Positions 7,423-17,582 are shown, counted from the stretch's first letter. The stretch is 64,000 nucleotides of DNA from Nakamurella flava (GCF_005298075.1 NZ_SZZH01000002.1:62001-126000), one strand, 5' to 3'. Numbers and translations are program-made. Notes: generated by a model not told the origin, from the sequence alone.

Positions 7423-10400
7423 TCAGCTGTGGCGGGCCTGGCTGCGCCGCGGCTTGGCGTCCGCCGGCAGCGCCGCGGGCGAGGTGTTGGCGGCCGGCCG
7501 CGGCTCGCTGGGGTGACGGTCGCCGTCCCGGGTCGCGCCTCCCTGATCGGCCCCGTCCGCCGCCTCGACCGGCCGCTCCACCCCGCCGGGAACGACACAC
7601 GGCGGCGCCGTACTGGTCGTCGGGGTCGTCGTCGTCGGTATGGCCGTCGTCGGCGAGGTGGCCGTCGTCGGCGAGGTGGCCGTCGTCGGGGTCGCCGCCG
7701 TACTGGTGGACGACACCGGTCCGGTCGTGGTCGGCGCGCCGAGGACGGCGGTCGGGCACACCAGCGGCTCGGCAGTCGCCGCCGACGGAGTGGTCGTTGT
7801 CGGGGCCGCGCTGCTGGACTGGGCCGGCCTGCTGCCGACCGACGTGGTTGGCGCCGGAACGGACGACGCGGTCGTCGGAGTCGAGGCGCTGGACGGCGCG
7901 GCCGCACTGGACGAGGCAGCGCTGCTCGACGACGTGGCACTGCTGGCCGACGTGGCACTGCCGGACGACGTGGCACTGCCGGACGACGACGCGGTGGCCG
8001 ACCCCGTCGTGTGGGGCGCGGTAGTCACCGGCGTGGATGCCTGCGGTGCCGCGCTCGCGCCGGTGGTCGACTCGGCCGCAGACGACGGGCCCGTCGGGGT
8101 CGGCGCACTCGTCGGGGTCGAGGTGACGGAGGAGGCCGCTTCCGTAGCCTCCCGGGTGGAAGCCGCGGCCGAGCTGGACGCGACAGTCGTCGAGGGCGTC
8201 ACGTCCACGCTGGTCGTGACCTCGGGGGCCGGGTCGGGCGCGGTGACCGGTGCCGGGAACGGCCGCGGAGTGACCGCCGGCGAGGCCGCGCCGGTGGTCG
8301 GATAGGGCACCGGGACGATGTGCGGGGTCCAGACGAGAGAGGCGCCGACGGCCGCGCCGCGGTCACCCGCGGGCCGCGTAGTCGAGCCGGTCACGGTGCT
8401 ACCGCCGGTGGCGGAGTTCACGGCGTCGGAGACGGCCCGTCCGGCGGCGGCCAGACCGGCCGCCAGGTCGGAACCGGCCGCGCTGCCCGACGGGGCGCTC
8501 GGGCTCGCGCTGTCGGTGATCGGAGCCCCGGAGGACGGTCCGTCCCAGAACCGGTAGAGCCGGGCGTCGACGTCGGTCCGGGTCAGCGGGACGATGTGCA
8601 CCGGGGTGCCGACCCAGGACGCCTCGAGGATGTAGGGCCGTCCGCCGAACGTGCCGAGGTAGACGGCCACGTGGCCGGGGAAGCCGACGACGTCACCGGG
8701 CTGGGCCTCCGCCCAGCTGACGGTGCGGGCGGTCGCCCGCTGCGAGCCGGAGTCACCGGGGATGGTGTAGCCGGCCTGGCCGAGCACGTAGGCGGTGAGG
8801 CCGGAGCAGTCGAAGCCGATGGCCGGGCCGCAGCTGTTGAACTGTCCCCCGCCGCGCTGGCAGCCGTTGTTGGCGCCGGCACCCGATCCGCCGCCGCCCC
8901 ACACGTAGGGCAGGCCCAGGGAGGCGAACCCGGCGGCCAGGCCCTTGGCGACCTGCTCGTTGGGGGCGGTGATGGTCTGTCCGGCCAGCGCGGCCGAGAC
9001 GTAGGGGCTGCGCGGAATGGTCAGGGTGGGGCCGGTGGCCAGGGTGGCGGAGGTGGTGCCACCGCCGGTCGAGGAGAAGTAGGTGCGGAACAGGTAGAAG
9101 AAGTTGCGGTTGCCGTAGGCCGAGCACTTGTCGCCCGTGCCCGGGTAAGCGGCCAGCGCGGCGGCGTTCGGCTGGTACGGCGTGTAGTTGTACAGCGAGG
9201 CGGTGGCGGTGTTCTTGATCGTCACCGGGGCGGCACCACAGCCGGATTCGGCGACGTTCCACAGGATGTCGACGGTCTGTCCGGCCCGGTAGTTGTACTT
9301 GGCCGGGTCGACCTTGTAGCGGGCCCACTGCTTGGCCATGCCGTAGCCCTGGTTGAAGAACCCGGCGTGCTCGGGGTCGCAGTTGGCCGTCCCGCCGGGC
9401 CCGGTGTCGGGGCAGTGCCAGCCCCAGGCGGCGTCGTAGGTGCTGGCGTCGACCGTGGTCCGGTCGAGCAGGCTGGACTCCTTCTGCAGGGTGACCAGCA
9501 TGACCTGCGGGTTGATCCCGCAGGCGGTGGAGACCTTCGCGATGACGGCGGCCGCGTCCTCGTTCGCCGCCCCGGCGTAGGCGGTGCAGTACTGGTCGGC
9601 CGGCTGGTCGGTGGTGGTGACCCGCAGGTTCTTCAGACACCAGGCGCCGGTGCAGTTCTCGCCCTGCCGGGCGATGAAGGCCCGGATGGCGTCGACGGTC
9701 ATCGCGCCGGTGTTGTAGAAGACCTCGTCGCTGACGATGTTGCCCGGGTCGAAGACGGACCCGGTGTCGGTGGCCGCCGAGGTCGCCGCGGGGATGCAGA
9801 CGGCGTCGTCCTGCTGGAGGGTCACCTTGTCGCCGAGTTCGCGCACCATCGCTGCGGCCATGCCCTCGTAGGGCTCGAACCGGTAGCCGGTGGTGGTGAG
9901 CTGGACGAGGTCGCCGATCTCCCAGTCGGTGCGGGTGTCGGTGTCGTAGCCGGGGTCGACGGCGAGCAGCCGCTGGTAGAACATCCAGGCGGCGCCGGCG
10001 GGGTCGGTGCGCTGGTACTCGGTGTATTCGACCGGGTTCTGCTGGAACAGGCCCAGCCAGTCGTTGTTGACGGCGTCCGAGCGCAGGCTGGACTGCTGGG
10101 CGGCGACGGCGATCCCGACGCGGATACCGCGGTCGGTGATACCCATCTGCCGGCCGACCGCCGTGATGGTGGCCGCGTTGCGGAGCTGCTCGCCGTCGAC
10201 GGCGATCCGGTCGAAGACCCCGCCGTCCGCGGCGTCGTCGGGCAGGCCCTGCAGGTTGCCCAGCGGGGCGGGCGTGCCGGTGCCCGCCGCAGTGACGGCC
10301 TCCTGGCCGGGGATGCAGACGGGGAGCTCGGCGGCGCCGACGGTGCCGGCTCCCGTGACCATTCCGGCGCTGAAGAGCCCGGCCGACACTGCGAGCACCG

Positions 10401-10458
10401 TTCCCAGGGCGGCCAGTCGACGACGCCATGACGCCGCGACGGTTTCGCTCCGACCCAC
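7423..10458 (-). CDS. Secreted NlpC/P60 peptidoglycan hydrolase with long Ser/Thr/Ala-rich tail
   Basis: Large secreted cell-wall protein of about 1011 residues. A signal peptide with an RRR n-region and a hydrophobic core ([20 protein letters not shown]) ends near GAAELP. Residues about 50-200 contain an autolysin-like stretch with LGLFQQNP, resembling lysozyme-like/actinobacterial resuscitation domains; a second such region has [12 protein letters not shown]. An NlpC/P60 endopeptidase domain follows at about 510-640, with catalytic Cys in [10 protein letters not shown] and His in GHVAVYLG. The remaining 350 residues are low-complexity Ser/Thr/Ala/Pro with a basic C-terminal end, probably a wall-spanning region. 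I chose the GTG at 10456-10458 because GGGGGAG lies five bases upstream; a GTG at 10474-10476 is the alternative. The gene sits between gpmA and the YbjN gene, with a long leader. Confidence 0.85.
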   Translation of the reverse strand: MGRSETVAASWRRRLAALGTVLAVSAGLFSAGMVTGAGTVGAAELPVCIPGQEAVTAAGTGTPAPLGNLQGLPDDAADGGVFDRIAVDGEQLRNAATITAVGRQMGITDRGIRVGIAVAAQQSSLRSDAVNNDWLGLFQQNPVEYTEYQRTDPAGAAWMFYQRLLAVDPGYDTDTRTDWEIGDLVQLTTTGYRFEPYEGMAAAMVRELGDKVTLQQDDAVCIPAATSAATDTGSVFDPGNIVSDEVFYNTGAMTVDAIRAFIARQGENCTGAWCLKNLRVTTTDQPADQYCTAYAGAANEDAAAVIAKVSTACGINPQVMLVTLQKESSLLDRTTVDASTYDAAWGWHCPDTGPGGTANCDPEHAGFFNQGYGMAKQWARYKVDPAKYNYRAGQTVDILWNVAESGCGAAPVTIKNTATASLYNYTPYQPNAAALAAYPGTGDKCSAYGNRNFFYLFRTYFSSTGGGTTSATLATGPTLTIPRSPYVSAALAGQTITAPNEQVAKGLAAGFASLGLPYVWGGGGSGAGANNGCQRGGGQFNSCGPAIGFDCSGLTAYVLGQAGYTIPGDSGSQRATARTVSWAEAQPGDVVGFPGHVAVYLGTFGGRPYILEASWVGTPVHIVPLTRTDVDARLYRFWDGPSSGAPITDSASPSAPSGSAAGSDLAAGLAAAGRAVSDAVNSATGGSTVTGSTTRPAGDRGAAVGASLVWTPHIVPVPYPTTGAASPAVTPRPFPAPVTAPDPAPEVTTSVDVTPSTTVASSSAAASTREATEAASSVTSTPTSAPTPTGPSSAAESTTGASAAPQASTPVTTAPHTTGSATASSSGSATSSGSATSASSATSSSSAASSSAAAPSSASTPTTASSVPAPTTSVGSRPAQSSSAAPTTTTPSAATAEPLVCPTAVLGAPTTTGPVSSTSTAATPTTATSPTTATSPTTAIPTTTTPTTSTAPPCVVPGGVERPVEAADGADQGGATRDGDRHPSEPRPAANTSPAALPADAKPRRSQARHS
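7642..7695. repeat. 18-bp tandem repeat inside the NlpC/P60 tail
   Basis: Three copies of an 18-base unit (GGCCGTCGTCGGCGAGGT and a diverged third) encode the Thr/Ala/Ser-rich repeat TTATSP near the C terminus. Such in-frame repeats can change length by slippage. Confidence 0.6.
7931..7984. repeat. Second 18-bp tandem repeat in the NlpC/P60 tail
   Basis: Three units of GACGTGGCACTGCYGGMC encode the Ser/Gly/Ala/Thr repeat (SSGSAT) of the low-complexity tail. The last two are identical. Confidence 0.6.
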
Positions 10459-10595
10459 CGGCACTCCCCCAAGCACCTCGAACTACACCCGCCGCCGTTG
10501 CGAGAGGTCTGCCCTTCGCACCCCGGGGCTTCGCTCGTGCATCCGTCCCCCCGGGCGGATGACGACCCGAACGGCCGACCGTGGTGCTGCGGCAA

Positions 10596-10625
10596 ACTCT
10601 ACCCAGCTCGGACCGAGTGAGTCAG
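10596..10625 (-). promoter_or_regulatory. Probable promoter of the NlpC/P60 gene
   Basis: On the minus strand CTGACT (10620-10625) and TAGAGT (10596-10601) are 18 bases apart, a plausible -35/-10 pair. The transcript would start near 10590 and carry a leader of about 130 bases, long enough for a regulatory structure. Confidence 0.4.
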
Positions 10626-10713
10626 CCGCCCGAGGCATCCTTTCGGGGTACTCGCACGGGGGTTTCGCCGATGTTCACGCGACGGTCGCCCACGCATCGA
10701 CGTCGGGTCCGGG

Positions 10714-11202
10714 TCAGTCGGCGACAAGATGCCGGAAGGCCTGCAGGTTGCGGACGGACTGCCCCGTGGACGTCCGCCAGGCCCACTCCCGCCGGATGGC
10801 GGAGGCGAAGCCGCGTTCCAGGATGGCGTTGAAGTCGGCGTCCGAGGTGGCCAGCACCATCCCCAGGATGGCGTCCACCTCGTCGGCGGTGACGGCCGCC
10901 CGGGCGACCCGGCCGACCAGGTGGATGTCCCCGGCGGCGTCGATGGCGTAGGCGACGGAGCGCAGGGTGGCGTTGCGGCGCAACAGGAAGGCGTGCACGT
11001 CGGGTGCGTTCTCGTCCGGGGCCCGGCAGACGAACGACTCGATGAGCAGGTGGTGGCGGCCGAGCATCAACCAGACCAGGGTGCGGTGGCGGCGTTCGCC
11101 GGGCAGCGTCACCAGGAAGGCGCCCGGTTCGGTCTGCTCGTAGGCCACGGCCAGTGCGTCCAGGGTGGCCGCGAGGCCGTCGGCGTCCAGCGGACTGGTC
11201 AT
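10714..11202 (-). CDS. YbjN domain protein
   Basis: A 162-residue cytoplasmic protein of the YbjN/type III secretion chaperone-like fold: N-terminal [27 protein letters not shown] followed by strands such as [20 protein letters not shown] and a helical C-terminal half ending [14 protein letters not shown]. Its exact role is unknown. Its ATG overlaps the mshA stop codon (ATGA), so it is translationally coupled to mshA. The same pairing is conserved beside mshA in mycobacteria, which suggests a role linked to mycothiol or stress. Confidence 0.82.
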   Translation of the reverse strand: MTSPLDADGLAATLDALAVAYEQTEPGAFLVTLPGERRHRTLVWLMLGRHHLLIESFVCRAPDENAPDVHAFLLRRNATLRSVAYAIDAAGDIHLVGRVARAAVTADEVDAILGMVLATSDADFNAILERGFASAIRREWAWRTSTGQSVRNLQAFRHLVAD

Positions 11203-12557
11203 CGGCCGGCCTGCAGGATGCGTCCGGGCGTGGTTCGGGCCCGGTCGACGTGTCCGCCCAGGAACCAGCCGGCCTGCTCGCGGCGGACGCTGTCCGATCG
11301 GACGGCGGCGACGGCCCGCGTGTAGCTGTCGATGAGTCCGTCCACGGTGACCTCCCAGGAGAACCGGGCCGCGTGCCGGGCGGCGGCCTCGCCCATCCGG
11401 GCGGCCAGGGCCGGGTCGAGGGCGACCCGGGCCAGGGCGGTCGCCCAGTCCGCGGGATCGTGCCCGTCGACGAGAACGCCACTGATCTCGCCGGCCACCG
11501 CCGTCGTCAGCCCGCCCACCGCGGCGGCGACCACCGGGGTGCCGGTCGCCTGGGCCTCCAGGGCGACGAGCCCGAACGACTCGTTGTGGCTGGGGACGGC
11601 GACGAGGTCGGCGGCGGTGAAGACCCGGGCCAGCTGCGCCGCGGGGACGGGGGGCCGGACGTCGACGTGGTCGCGGACACCCAGCTGCTCGGCGAGGTCG
11701 ACCAGCCAGTTGTTCTCCGTGGAGCCGCCGGACCGGCCGCCGACCACGACGAGCCGCCACGGCTCGTCGGGGTGCCGGGCGAGCAGGACGGCGAGGGCGG
11801 AGACCAGGACGTCGGGGGCCTTGAGCGGTTGCACCCGGCCGGCGAAGACGACGATGCGGTCGTCGGCGGGTAGCCCGAGCTCCGACCGGGCCGCGGCGCG
11901 GGCGGCTCGTCGGTCCGGGGCGGGACGGAAGACGTCGAGGTCGACGCCGGGCGGCACGACGTCCACCCGCGCCGGGTCGGCCCGGTAGAGGTCGACCAGT
12001 TCGCGGGCCTCGGCGGAGGTGTTGGCCACCAGTCGGTCGGCCTCGGCCACGACCTGTTCCTCGCCGAGCAGCCGACCCCGCGGTTCAGGACGGTCGCCCT
12101 GGGCCAGGGCGGCGTTCTTCACCTTGGCCAGGGTGTGGGCGGTGAAGACCAGGGGCACGCCCCAGCGGTCTTTCGCCAGGTACCCGACCTGACCGGACAG
12201 CCAGTAGTGGGCGTGCAGCAGGTCGTAGTGGCCGGGGTCGCGGCGGGCTTCCGCGCGGAGCACGCCGGCGGTGAAGGAGCACAGCTCGCCGGGCAGCTGG
12301 TCCTTGTCCAGGCCCCCGAACGGGCCGGCCACGATGTGCCGGACCAGCACGCCGGGGGCGACCTCGGTGACCGGTTCCTGGTGGGCGGACGTGGCCCGGG
12401 TGAACACCTCGACCTCGATGCCGCGGGCGGCGAGCCGCCGGGTGGTCTGGTCGATGTAGACGTTCATGCCTCCCGCGTCACCGGTGCCCGGCTGGGCCAG
12501 CGGCGACGTGTGCAGCGAGATGGTGGCGATCCGGCGGAGCGCGGGGGCAGTGTCCAT
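11199..12557 (-). CDS. mshA: D-inositol-3-phosphate glycosyltransferase (mycothiol synthesis)
   Basis: First committed enzyme of mycothiol biosynthesis: transfers GlcNAc from UDP-GlcNAc to 1L-myo-inositol 1-phosphate. The 452 residues form a GT-B glycosyltransferase family 4 protein. The N-terminal acceptor-domain motif is [12 protein letters not shown]. Donor-domain features are [28 protein letters not shown] and the E-x7-E region of the family in [22 protein letters not shown]. The start ATG at 12557 gives [19 protein letters not shown], as expected for MshA. The YbjN gene follows with a 4-base overlap. Mycothiol is confined to actinobacteria, which supports the placement of the organism. 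Confidence 0.95.
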   Translation of the reverse strand: MDTAPALRRIATISLHTSPLAQPGTGDAGGMNVYIDQTTRRLAARGIEVEVFTRATSAHQEPVTEVAPGVLVRHIVAGPFGGLDKDQLPGELCSFTAGVLRAEARRDPGHYDLLHAHYWLSGQVGYLAKDRWGVPLVFTAHTLAKVKNAALAQGDRPEPRGRLLGEEQVVAEADRLVANTSAEARELVDLYRADPARVDVVPPGVDLDVFRPAPDRRAARAAARSELGLPADDRIVVFAGRVQPLKAPDVLVSALAVLLARHPDEPWRLVVVGGRSGGSTENNWLVDLAEQLGVRDHVDVRPPVPAAQLARVFTAADLVAVPSHNESFGLVALEAQATGTPVVAAAVGGLTTAVAGEISGVLVDGHDPADWATALARVALDPALAARMGEAAARHAARFSWEVTVDGLIDSYTRAVAAVRSDSVRREQAGWFLGGHVDRARTTPGRILQAGR

Positions 12558-12589
12558 GATCGTTGGTCACGGTACCGCTGACGGTCGGG

Positions 12590-13855
12590 TCAGAGCGCCG
12601 AGAGGGCCTGCCACTTGTCGTACGGGTACGTCCAGTCGTAGATGTAGTCCTTCTCCGACATGGCCACCCCGGTGTTGGTGACTTCGACGGGGTCGCCGTA
12701 GAGCGCGGAGTTGTAGTACTCCTCGGCGTCGGGTGAGCCCATGTTGATGCAGCCGTGGGAGACGTTCTCCTTGCCCAGGTAGGGCGCGGCCTGCGGGTTC
12801 TCGTGGATGAACTCGCCGTTGTTGTTGATGCGCACGGCCCATTTCTCGTTGACACCGCAGTAGTCGAACTGCTGGTTGCACATCTCGAACGTCGGGTGCT
12901 TCTCGGTGACGACGTGGATGCCGCTGACGGTGGCCCGGCCGGGCACCGACTCCTTGCCGTAGGAGACGGGGTAGTTCTTGACCACCTTGTCGTCGACCAG
13001 CACGACCATGTGGAACGAGGTGACGTCGGCCTGCACCACCTGTTTGCGGCCGATGGTGAAGTCGGTGCTGATGTCCTCCTCGCCCCAGGCGCCGTTGCCG
13101 TAGTTGACGCCGGCCAGCTTGGCCTCGACGTGGACGTTCGTGTACGCGGGCCAGTACTGGGCGGGTCGGAAATGCACGATCGACTGTTTGGTCCCGGTGT
13201 TCTGGATGTCCTCGTCCTGCAACCAGCCCCAGGACCCGTCGATGTCGCCCTTGTCGGTGGTGACGGTGAAGGTCCGTTGCGCGGCGGCCTTGTCCTCGAT
13301 GGGTTCGGCGAACGTGATGACGATCGGCGCGGCCACCCCGACGGTGGTGCCCGGCGGGATCTGGAACGAGGCGCGGATCGTGTTCTGCGGTTTGACGGTC
13401 GTCATGGTGCCGCTGATGGGGATGGATCCGCTGCCGTCGCGGGCGGCCGCCGTCCCGCTGAACGTGTAGACGGTGTTGTAGGCCAGGCGCTGGTCCAGGG
13501 TCCACGTCGACTTGTCGTCGGACAGGGCACCGGTGACCGTGGTGCCGTCGTCGGCTTTGACGGTCAGGTCGGCGATGGTGCCGGAGAAGACGGTCAACGA
13601 GACGGTGGCGTCCGGGGCGAGATCGGTGGTGCCGAAGGCCGGGGTCGCGCTGAACCGGACCTTCGTGGTCGGGGCGGCGGACGAGGCGGGGGCGGCCATC
13701 GCGGTGGACGTGACGGTGACGACCTCGTCGCGCAGGGAGCCGGTGGCGCAGCCGGAGGCCAGCACGGTCAGGGCCAGCAGGAGCACACCGAGCGCCGGCC
13801 GGAGTCGGCTGGTCCGGGCTCGCCGGGGGCCGGTGCGACGTGGGGTCACCGTCAT
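12590..13855 (-). CDS. L,D-transpeptidase lipoprotein (LdtMt5/LprQ type)
   Basis: Makes 3-3 peptidoglycan cross-links outside the membrane. The 421-residue precursor has a twin-Arg-rich n-region, a hydrophobic core (ALGVLLLALTVL) and a lipobox LASGC, so it should be anchored to the membrane by lipid. Two Ig-like domains span about residues 55-260, and the YkuD catalytic domain about 265-390. The conserved FIHENP histidine and the SHGCINM catalytic cysteine are present. I set the start at 13855 (MTVTPRRTG); further upstream codons belong to the shared promoter region with divergent murB. The gene neighbours mshA and murB, as in mycobacteria. Confidence 0.9.
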   Translation of the reverse strand: MTVTPRRTGPRRARTSRLRPALGVLLLALTVLASGCATGSLRDEVVTVTSTAMAAPASSAAPTTKVRFSATPAFGTTDLAPDATVSLTVFSGTIADLTVKADDGTTVTGALSDDKSTWTLDQRLAYNTVYTFSGTAAARDGSGSIPISGTMTTVKPQNTIRASFQIPPGTTVGVAAPIVITFAEPIEDKAAAQRTFTVTTDKGDIDGSWGWLQDEDIQNTGTKQSIVHFRPAQYWPAYTNVHVEAKLAGVNYGNGAWGEEDISTDFTIGRKQVVQADVTSFHMVVLVDDKVVKNYPVSYGKESVPGRATVSGIHVVTEKHPTFEMCNQQFDYCGVNEKWAVRINNNGEFIHENPQAAPYLGKENVSHGCINMGSPDAEEYYNSALYGDPVEVTNTGVAMSEKDYIYDWTYPYDKWQALSAL

Positions 13856-13943
13856 CGGTCGAGGGTAGGTCCCGCACCCCTGACGTGGGTGGTCGTCCAC
13901 CGATCGGGTGGCGCGGGCGGGCCGCGACGTCGCTGCGCGGCCC

Positions 13944-13949
13944 TACCCT
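13944..13949 (+). promoter_or_regulatory. -10 box of leaderless murB
   Basis: TACCCT ends seven bases before the murB GTG. That spacing puts the transcription start at or next to the start codon, and there is no Shine-Dalgarno sequence, as in leaderless actinobacterial genes. Confidence 0.5.
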
Positions 13950-13956
13950 GGGCTGC

Positions 13957-15048
13957 GTGTCGACCACAACCCCGCCGGCTGCCGCCCCCACCCCCGTCGC
14001 CCTGGCCGAACTGACGACCCTGCGGTTGGGTGGCCCGGCCCCGGAGTTGCGGATCGCGGCGTCGGTGGACGACGTGGTGGCCGGGGTACGGGAAGCGGTG
14101 CGGTCCGATTCCGGCCTGCTGGTGCTGGGTGGCGGTTCGAACCTCGTGATCGCCGACGCCGGGGTCCCCGACCCGGTGCTGCGGGTGGCCGTCCCCGGCG
14201 TGCACGTGGTCCCGGACGCCGGGTCGGCCGATGCGGTCGTCGCCACCGTCGGTGCCGGGGTGGACTGGGATGCCGCGGTCGCCGAGCTGGTCGACGCCGG
14301 GTACGGCGAGCTGGCACCGCTGTCCGGGATTCCCGGGTCGACGGGGGCGACGCCGGTGCAGAACGTGGGTGCGTACGGCACCGAGGTCTCGGACGTGCTG
14401 GTCGCCGTGCAGGTGGTCGACCGGGCGACGGGTGAGGTGGGGCGGCTGACCGCCGACGAGCTGCGACTGGCCTACCGGTCGTCGGTGCTGCGCGGCACCG
14501 ATCGCGCGGTGGTGACGGCGGTCGAATTCCGGCTGACCACTCGCCCGGTGACGGTGCGGTACGCGGAACTGGCCCGCACTCTCGGGGTGCCGGTCGGTGG
14601 CACCGCCCCGGCGGCGGCCGTGCGCGAGGCGGTGCTCGGGCTGCGCCGCGGCAAAGGCATGGTGCTGGATCCGGAGGACAAGGACACCTGGAGCGTCGGG
14701 TCGTTCTTCACCAATCCGCTGCTGACCACCGAGCAGGCCGCGGTGGCCGGTGACGCGGTCCGCGTGCGGCTCGGCGCCGAGACGGTCTGGCCGGCCTACC
14801 CGGCCGAGGACGGCAGGGTGAAGTGGTCGGCCGCCTGGCTCATCGAGCGCGCCGGATTCGCCAAGGGCCACCCCGGCCCGGGTGGCCGGGTCAGCCTGTC
14901 CACCAAGCACACGCTGGCCCTGACCAACCGCGGTGACGGCACCACCGAGGATCTCGTCGCGCTGGCCCGGGAGATCCGCGACGGGGTGCGCGACGCGTTC
15001 ACCGTGACGCTGGAGCCGGAGCCGGTGTTCGTCGGCGTGCGGTTGTAG
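13957..15048 (+). CDS. murB: UDP-N-acetylenolpyruvoylglucosamine reductase
   Basis: FAD enzyme that reduces the enolpyruvyl group in the second step of peptidoglycan precursor synthesis. The product is 363 residues. FAD-binding residues are seen in VLGGGSNLVIAD and LSGIPGSTGATPVQNVGAYG; the Tyr-Arg segment is LAYRSSVL; the catalytic serine region is SVGSFFTNP; the C-terminal glutamate region is AAWLIERAGF. The GTG at 13957 is preferred because the protein then begins STTTPPAA, with a -10 box directly upstream. Upstream in-frame codons overlap the divergent transpeptidase promoter. Confidence 0.94.
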   Translation: MSTTTPPAAAPTPVALAELTTLRLGGPAPELRIAASVDDVVAGVREAVRSDSGLLVLGGGSNLVIADAGVPDPVLRVAVPGVHVVPDAGSADAVVATVGAGVDWDAAVAELVDAGYGELAPLSGIPGSTGATPVQNVGAYGTEVSDVLVAVQVVDRATGEVGRLTADELRLAYRSSVLRGTDRAVVTAVEFRLTTRPVTVRYAELARTLGVPVGGTAPAAAVREAVLGLRRGKGMVLDPEDKDTWSVGSFFTNPLLTTEQAAVAGDAVRVRLGAETVWPAYPAEDGRVKWSAAWLIERAGFAKGHPGPGGRVSLSTKHTLALTNRGDGTTEDLVALAREIRDGVRDAFTVTLEPEPVFVGVRL

Positions 15049-15095
15049 CGGAACGGCCTTTTGTTCGCCGGGCGACGCGGGCAGGATGGAAATCC

Positions 15096-15515
15096 ATGGA
15101 CGTTCTCGCGGACGGCATCTCTGTCGACGGCGACCGCTGGGTCCTCGAAATCGATGGCCGCGCCGACCAGGTGACGACCGCGCTGCGCGTCACGACTGTC
15201 GGCGGTCAACGGCTGTGGGGCCTCGGCAGTCGGGGTCCGGGACGACCATCGTCGGGACACCTGCAGCTGACCTGGGGCGCTAACGACATCGGGCCGTCTC
15301 AACTGATCATCCGAGCCAGCCCGACGGTCTCGGCCATCGTGGTCGTCCTGTCCGACGGCACCCGGGAGGATCTGATCCTGCACGGGGACGCCTCCCGCCT
15401 GGGCGGTCGGGTGGCTGCACTCGTGTATCCCCGCAGGCTCGATGTGCACCGCATCGATGCGTTCAGCGCGGACGGTTCGGTCCTGAACGACACGTCACCG
15501 GCAGGGTCGAGTTAG
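15096..15515 (+). CDS. Hypothetical protein
   Basis: A 139-residue soluble protein of unknown function. Its codon use matches the genome and it has no signal peptide or membrane segment. Short beta-strand-like segments (DRWVLEIDGRADQVTTALRVTT, SAIVVVLSDGTREDLIL) suggest a small beta-rich fold. It starts at the ATG at 15096, 47 bases after murB, and precedes a sigma-factor operon by about 75 bases. I do not recognise a family. Confidence 0.6.
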   Translation: MDVLADGISVDGDRWVLEIDGRADQVTTALRVTTVGGQRLWGLGSRGPGRPSSGHLQLTWGANDIGPSQLIIRASPTVSAIVVVLSDGTREDLILHGDASRLGGRVAALVYPRRLDVHRIDAFSADGSVLNDTSPAGSS

Positions 15516-15590
15516 TCGTCACGGGCCGTCGTGCCCTCTGAGATCCGGGTGCTGCTGTGGCGCCGCCCCCCTCCGCAGCGAGAGGGTGGG

Positions 15591-16190
15591 GTGTCACGTT
15601 CAGCGCGGTCCGGACATGTCACGAGTGTGGATGTCGTGGATGGTCGTCAACGCTTCCGGGCGTTGTACGAGGAGCACTGGCAGGCGTTGTTCGGTTTCGC
15701 CTGCCGCCGGGCCGAGACGGTAGAAGACGCCGCCGATGTGACGTCCGAGGTGTTCCTGGTGGCGTGGCGTCGGATCGCTGAGGTCCCCCTAGGGCAACAG
15801 GCCCGATTGTGGCTGTTCGGGGTGGCCCGGTTGACGATGAGCAACCACCTTCGCGGAGAGCGTCGTCGTGAACGGTTGGGGGATGCGCTGCTGTCGGCCG
15901 TCCGTGAGAACCACGGCGATGCGGACCGTTGGTTCGATCGCGACGAGTCCGCCGAACGGATCCGCACAGCCCTGGGGAAGCTCAGCGAAGCCGATCGCGA
16001 AGTGATCTGCCTGGTGGCCTGGGAGGACCTCACTCCCGGGCAGGCCGCACACGTCCTCGGGATCAACGCGACCGCGGCCCGCACCCGCCTCTCCCGGGCC
16101 CGCCGGCGCCTGAAGGCTCTGTTGGATCAGCAATCCCCGGTCGAGCTGAGTCGGTTGGCCATCGGTTCGCCATGGAGGGGGCAATCGTGA
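15591..16190 (+). CDS. ECF-type RNA polymerase sigma factor (sigma-70 family)
   Basis: About 199 residues with the two ECF domains: region 2 (RFRALYEEHWQALFGFACRR through VFLVAWRRIAEVP and ARLWLFGVARLTMSNHLRGERRR) and region 4 (ALGKLSEADREVICLVAWEDLTPGQAAHVLGINATAARTRLSRARRRL). It redirects RNA polymerase to a stress or envelope regulon. The start is uncertain: the GTG at 15591 has a GAGGG-like site; GTGs at 15531 and 15636 are alternatives. The stop TGA overlaps the GTG of the next gene (GTGA), the typical arrangement with a membrane-bound anti-sigma partner. Confidence 0.85.
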   Translation: MSRSARSGHVTSVDVVDGRQRFRALYEEHWQALFGFACRRAETVEDAADVTSEVFLVAWRRIAEVPLGQQARLWLFGVARLTMSNHLRGERRRERLGDALLSAVRENHGDADRWFDRDESAERIRTALGKLSEADREVICLVAWEDLTPGQAAHVLGINATAARTRLSRARRRLKALLDQQSPVELSRLAIGSPWRGQS

Positions 16191-17413
16191 TCACCATCCG
16201 ACAGGCGGGGACGCCACGTGACCACGAGCTGCCCACCCTCCGGCCGGCACAGATCGACGCCTTGGTGGAGCAGGTGATCGCGGCGTCTTCAAGCGGCTCG
16301 ACCGCACCGCAGTCAGCGCCAGACAGCCGAGAACGGGTGGACCCGCCCCGGACGCGCACGAGGACGTGGGAGAGGCGGGCCAGCCTCGGTGCGGTCGCTG
16401 CGGCGGTCACGGTCATCACCGTGGGGTCGGTGGTCGGACGTCCCGCGCCGTCGGTCGGAGGTGGCGGGACGACGGCGGTCGTGCAGGCCCCGGCTCCCGG
16501 TTTCAGCTGTCCCCAGCCGGGCGGACCGGTCACCACCGAACGGGCCGTGTACCTGCCGACCGCGGTTTTCGGCGAGGGTGCCAGGTTGGGCGTCGTCGGG
16601 TCGACCGTGTGTTTCGACCAGTCCCCGCGCGGTGGCGCCACCTTCAGCCAGAATGCGTCGGGGCCCGTCCACTATTTCCTGACCACTGATGCACTGCAGG
16701 ATCAGATCGTCTTCGGCCTGGTCGACAGCTCCGTGACCCGAGTCGAATTCGTACCGACAGACGTTTCCGCGCCGACTCGGGACTCCGCCGAGCTGATCGA
16801 ATTCGGGGCGGACCGGGTGTTCACCATCCCGCACGCCGACGAGGGGGTCGTACGGTTCTACCGCGACTCGAGCGTTGTCGCCGAGAGGACGGTCACACCC
16901 TCACCCGAGCCCTGGGACATCCCTCAGCCGGCTCCGACCGGTCAAACCTGCGACCCCACCGCAGTCGGCGCCCTGCTGAACACTTCGGACATCGAATTGG
17001 CCGACAGCAATGGCGGGCCGCTCTTCGCGGCCGTCTACTTCGAGCCGCTGAACCCCGATCAGCCGATCGACGAAGGTGCCCGAACACTCTGTCTGCTGGT
17101 GCGGTCCACCGCCCCGGCGATCTCCGCCAGCGCCGCCCCACTCGGAGCCGACCAACCGATCACCTACCTGGCCACGACACCGGGAAACGGCGGAACCTAC
17201 GTGTGGGGACGAATGACCGGCGACGCCGCCACCATTTCCCTGACCGACACGGCCGGTGTCGTCACCACCCTGCCTGCCGCGCAGTTGGACGCGGGCAGAT
17301 CGGACCAGACCACCTTCGTCACCTTCATCCCCGACACCGCTGCACCGGTCGCCTCCGTCCAGGCCGTGGACAAGGACGGTCGCGCGCTCGGCCGGCCGAT
17401 TCCCCCACTCTGA
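16187..17413 (+). CDS. Membrane-anchored protein coupled to the ECF sigma factor (possible anti-sigma factor)
   Basis: The 408-residue product has an N-terminal cytoplasmic stretch of about 60 residues, one membrane segment (ASLGAVAAAVTVITVGSVVG) and a large extracytoplasmic domain with paired cysteines. The GTG start at 16187 overlaps the sigma-factor stop and has GGAGGGG six bases upstream, so translation is coupled. The topology and position fit a sensor/anti-sigma protein, but the cytoplasmic part has no recognisable zinc-binding anti-sigma HxxxCxxC motif. The role is an inference from context. Confidence 0.7.
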   Translation: MITIRQAGTPRDHELPTLRPAQIDALVEQVIAASSSGSTAPQSAPDSRERVDPPRTRTRTWERRASLGAVAAAVTVITVGSVVGRPAPSVGGGGTTAVVQAPAPGFSCPQPGGPVTTERAVYLPTAVFGEGARLGVVGSTVCFDQSPRGGATFSQNASGPVHYFLTTDALQDQIVFGLVDSSVTRVEFVPTDVSAPTRDSAELIEFGADRVFTIPHADEGVVRFYRDSSVVAERTVTPSPEPWDIPQPAPTGQTCDPTAVGALLNTSDIELADSNGGPLFAAVYFEPLNPDQPIDEGARTLCLLVRSTAPAISASAAPLGADQPITYLATTPGNGGTYVWGRMTGDAATISLTDTAGVVTTLPAAQLDAGRSDQTTFVTFIPDTAAPVASVQAVDKDGRALGRPIPPL

Positions 17414-17582
17414 CGTCGTCCGCAATAGATCCGGGTTCGGCGGTCCGGATCCCGTGTCGGCTTCTCATGGCGTCAGCGCGACCTGCGACGGTATGGTTCG
17501 CGATTCAAGCCTAGCCAGGGTTGGCTCGTCGACCGAGCTGACCGAATGCGCCCCAGCAGCTCGACGGTCACAGGTGAGCCGA

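Noticed and set aside
7429-10431. 1000-codon plus-strand open frame
   Set aside because: It is antisense to the NlpC/P60 gene and is almost pure Arg/Gly/Asp/Val, with no recognisable domain.
10459-10600. Cyclic-di-AMP (ydaO) riboswitch in the leader of the NlpC/P60 gene
   Set aside because: Such riboswitches often precede wall hydrolases in actinobacteria and the leader is long enough, but I could not find the conserved core segments. A covariance search would decide.
16187-17413. Zinc-binding anti-sigma factor
   Set aside because: Context is right, but no HxxxCxxC motif is seen in the cytoplasmic part, so the call is kept as a possible anti-sigma factor only.
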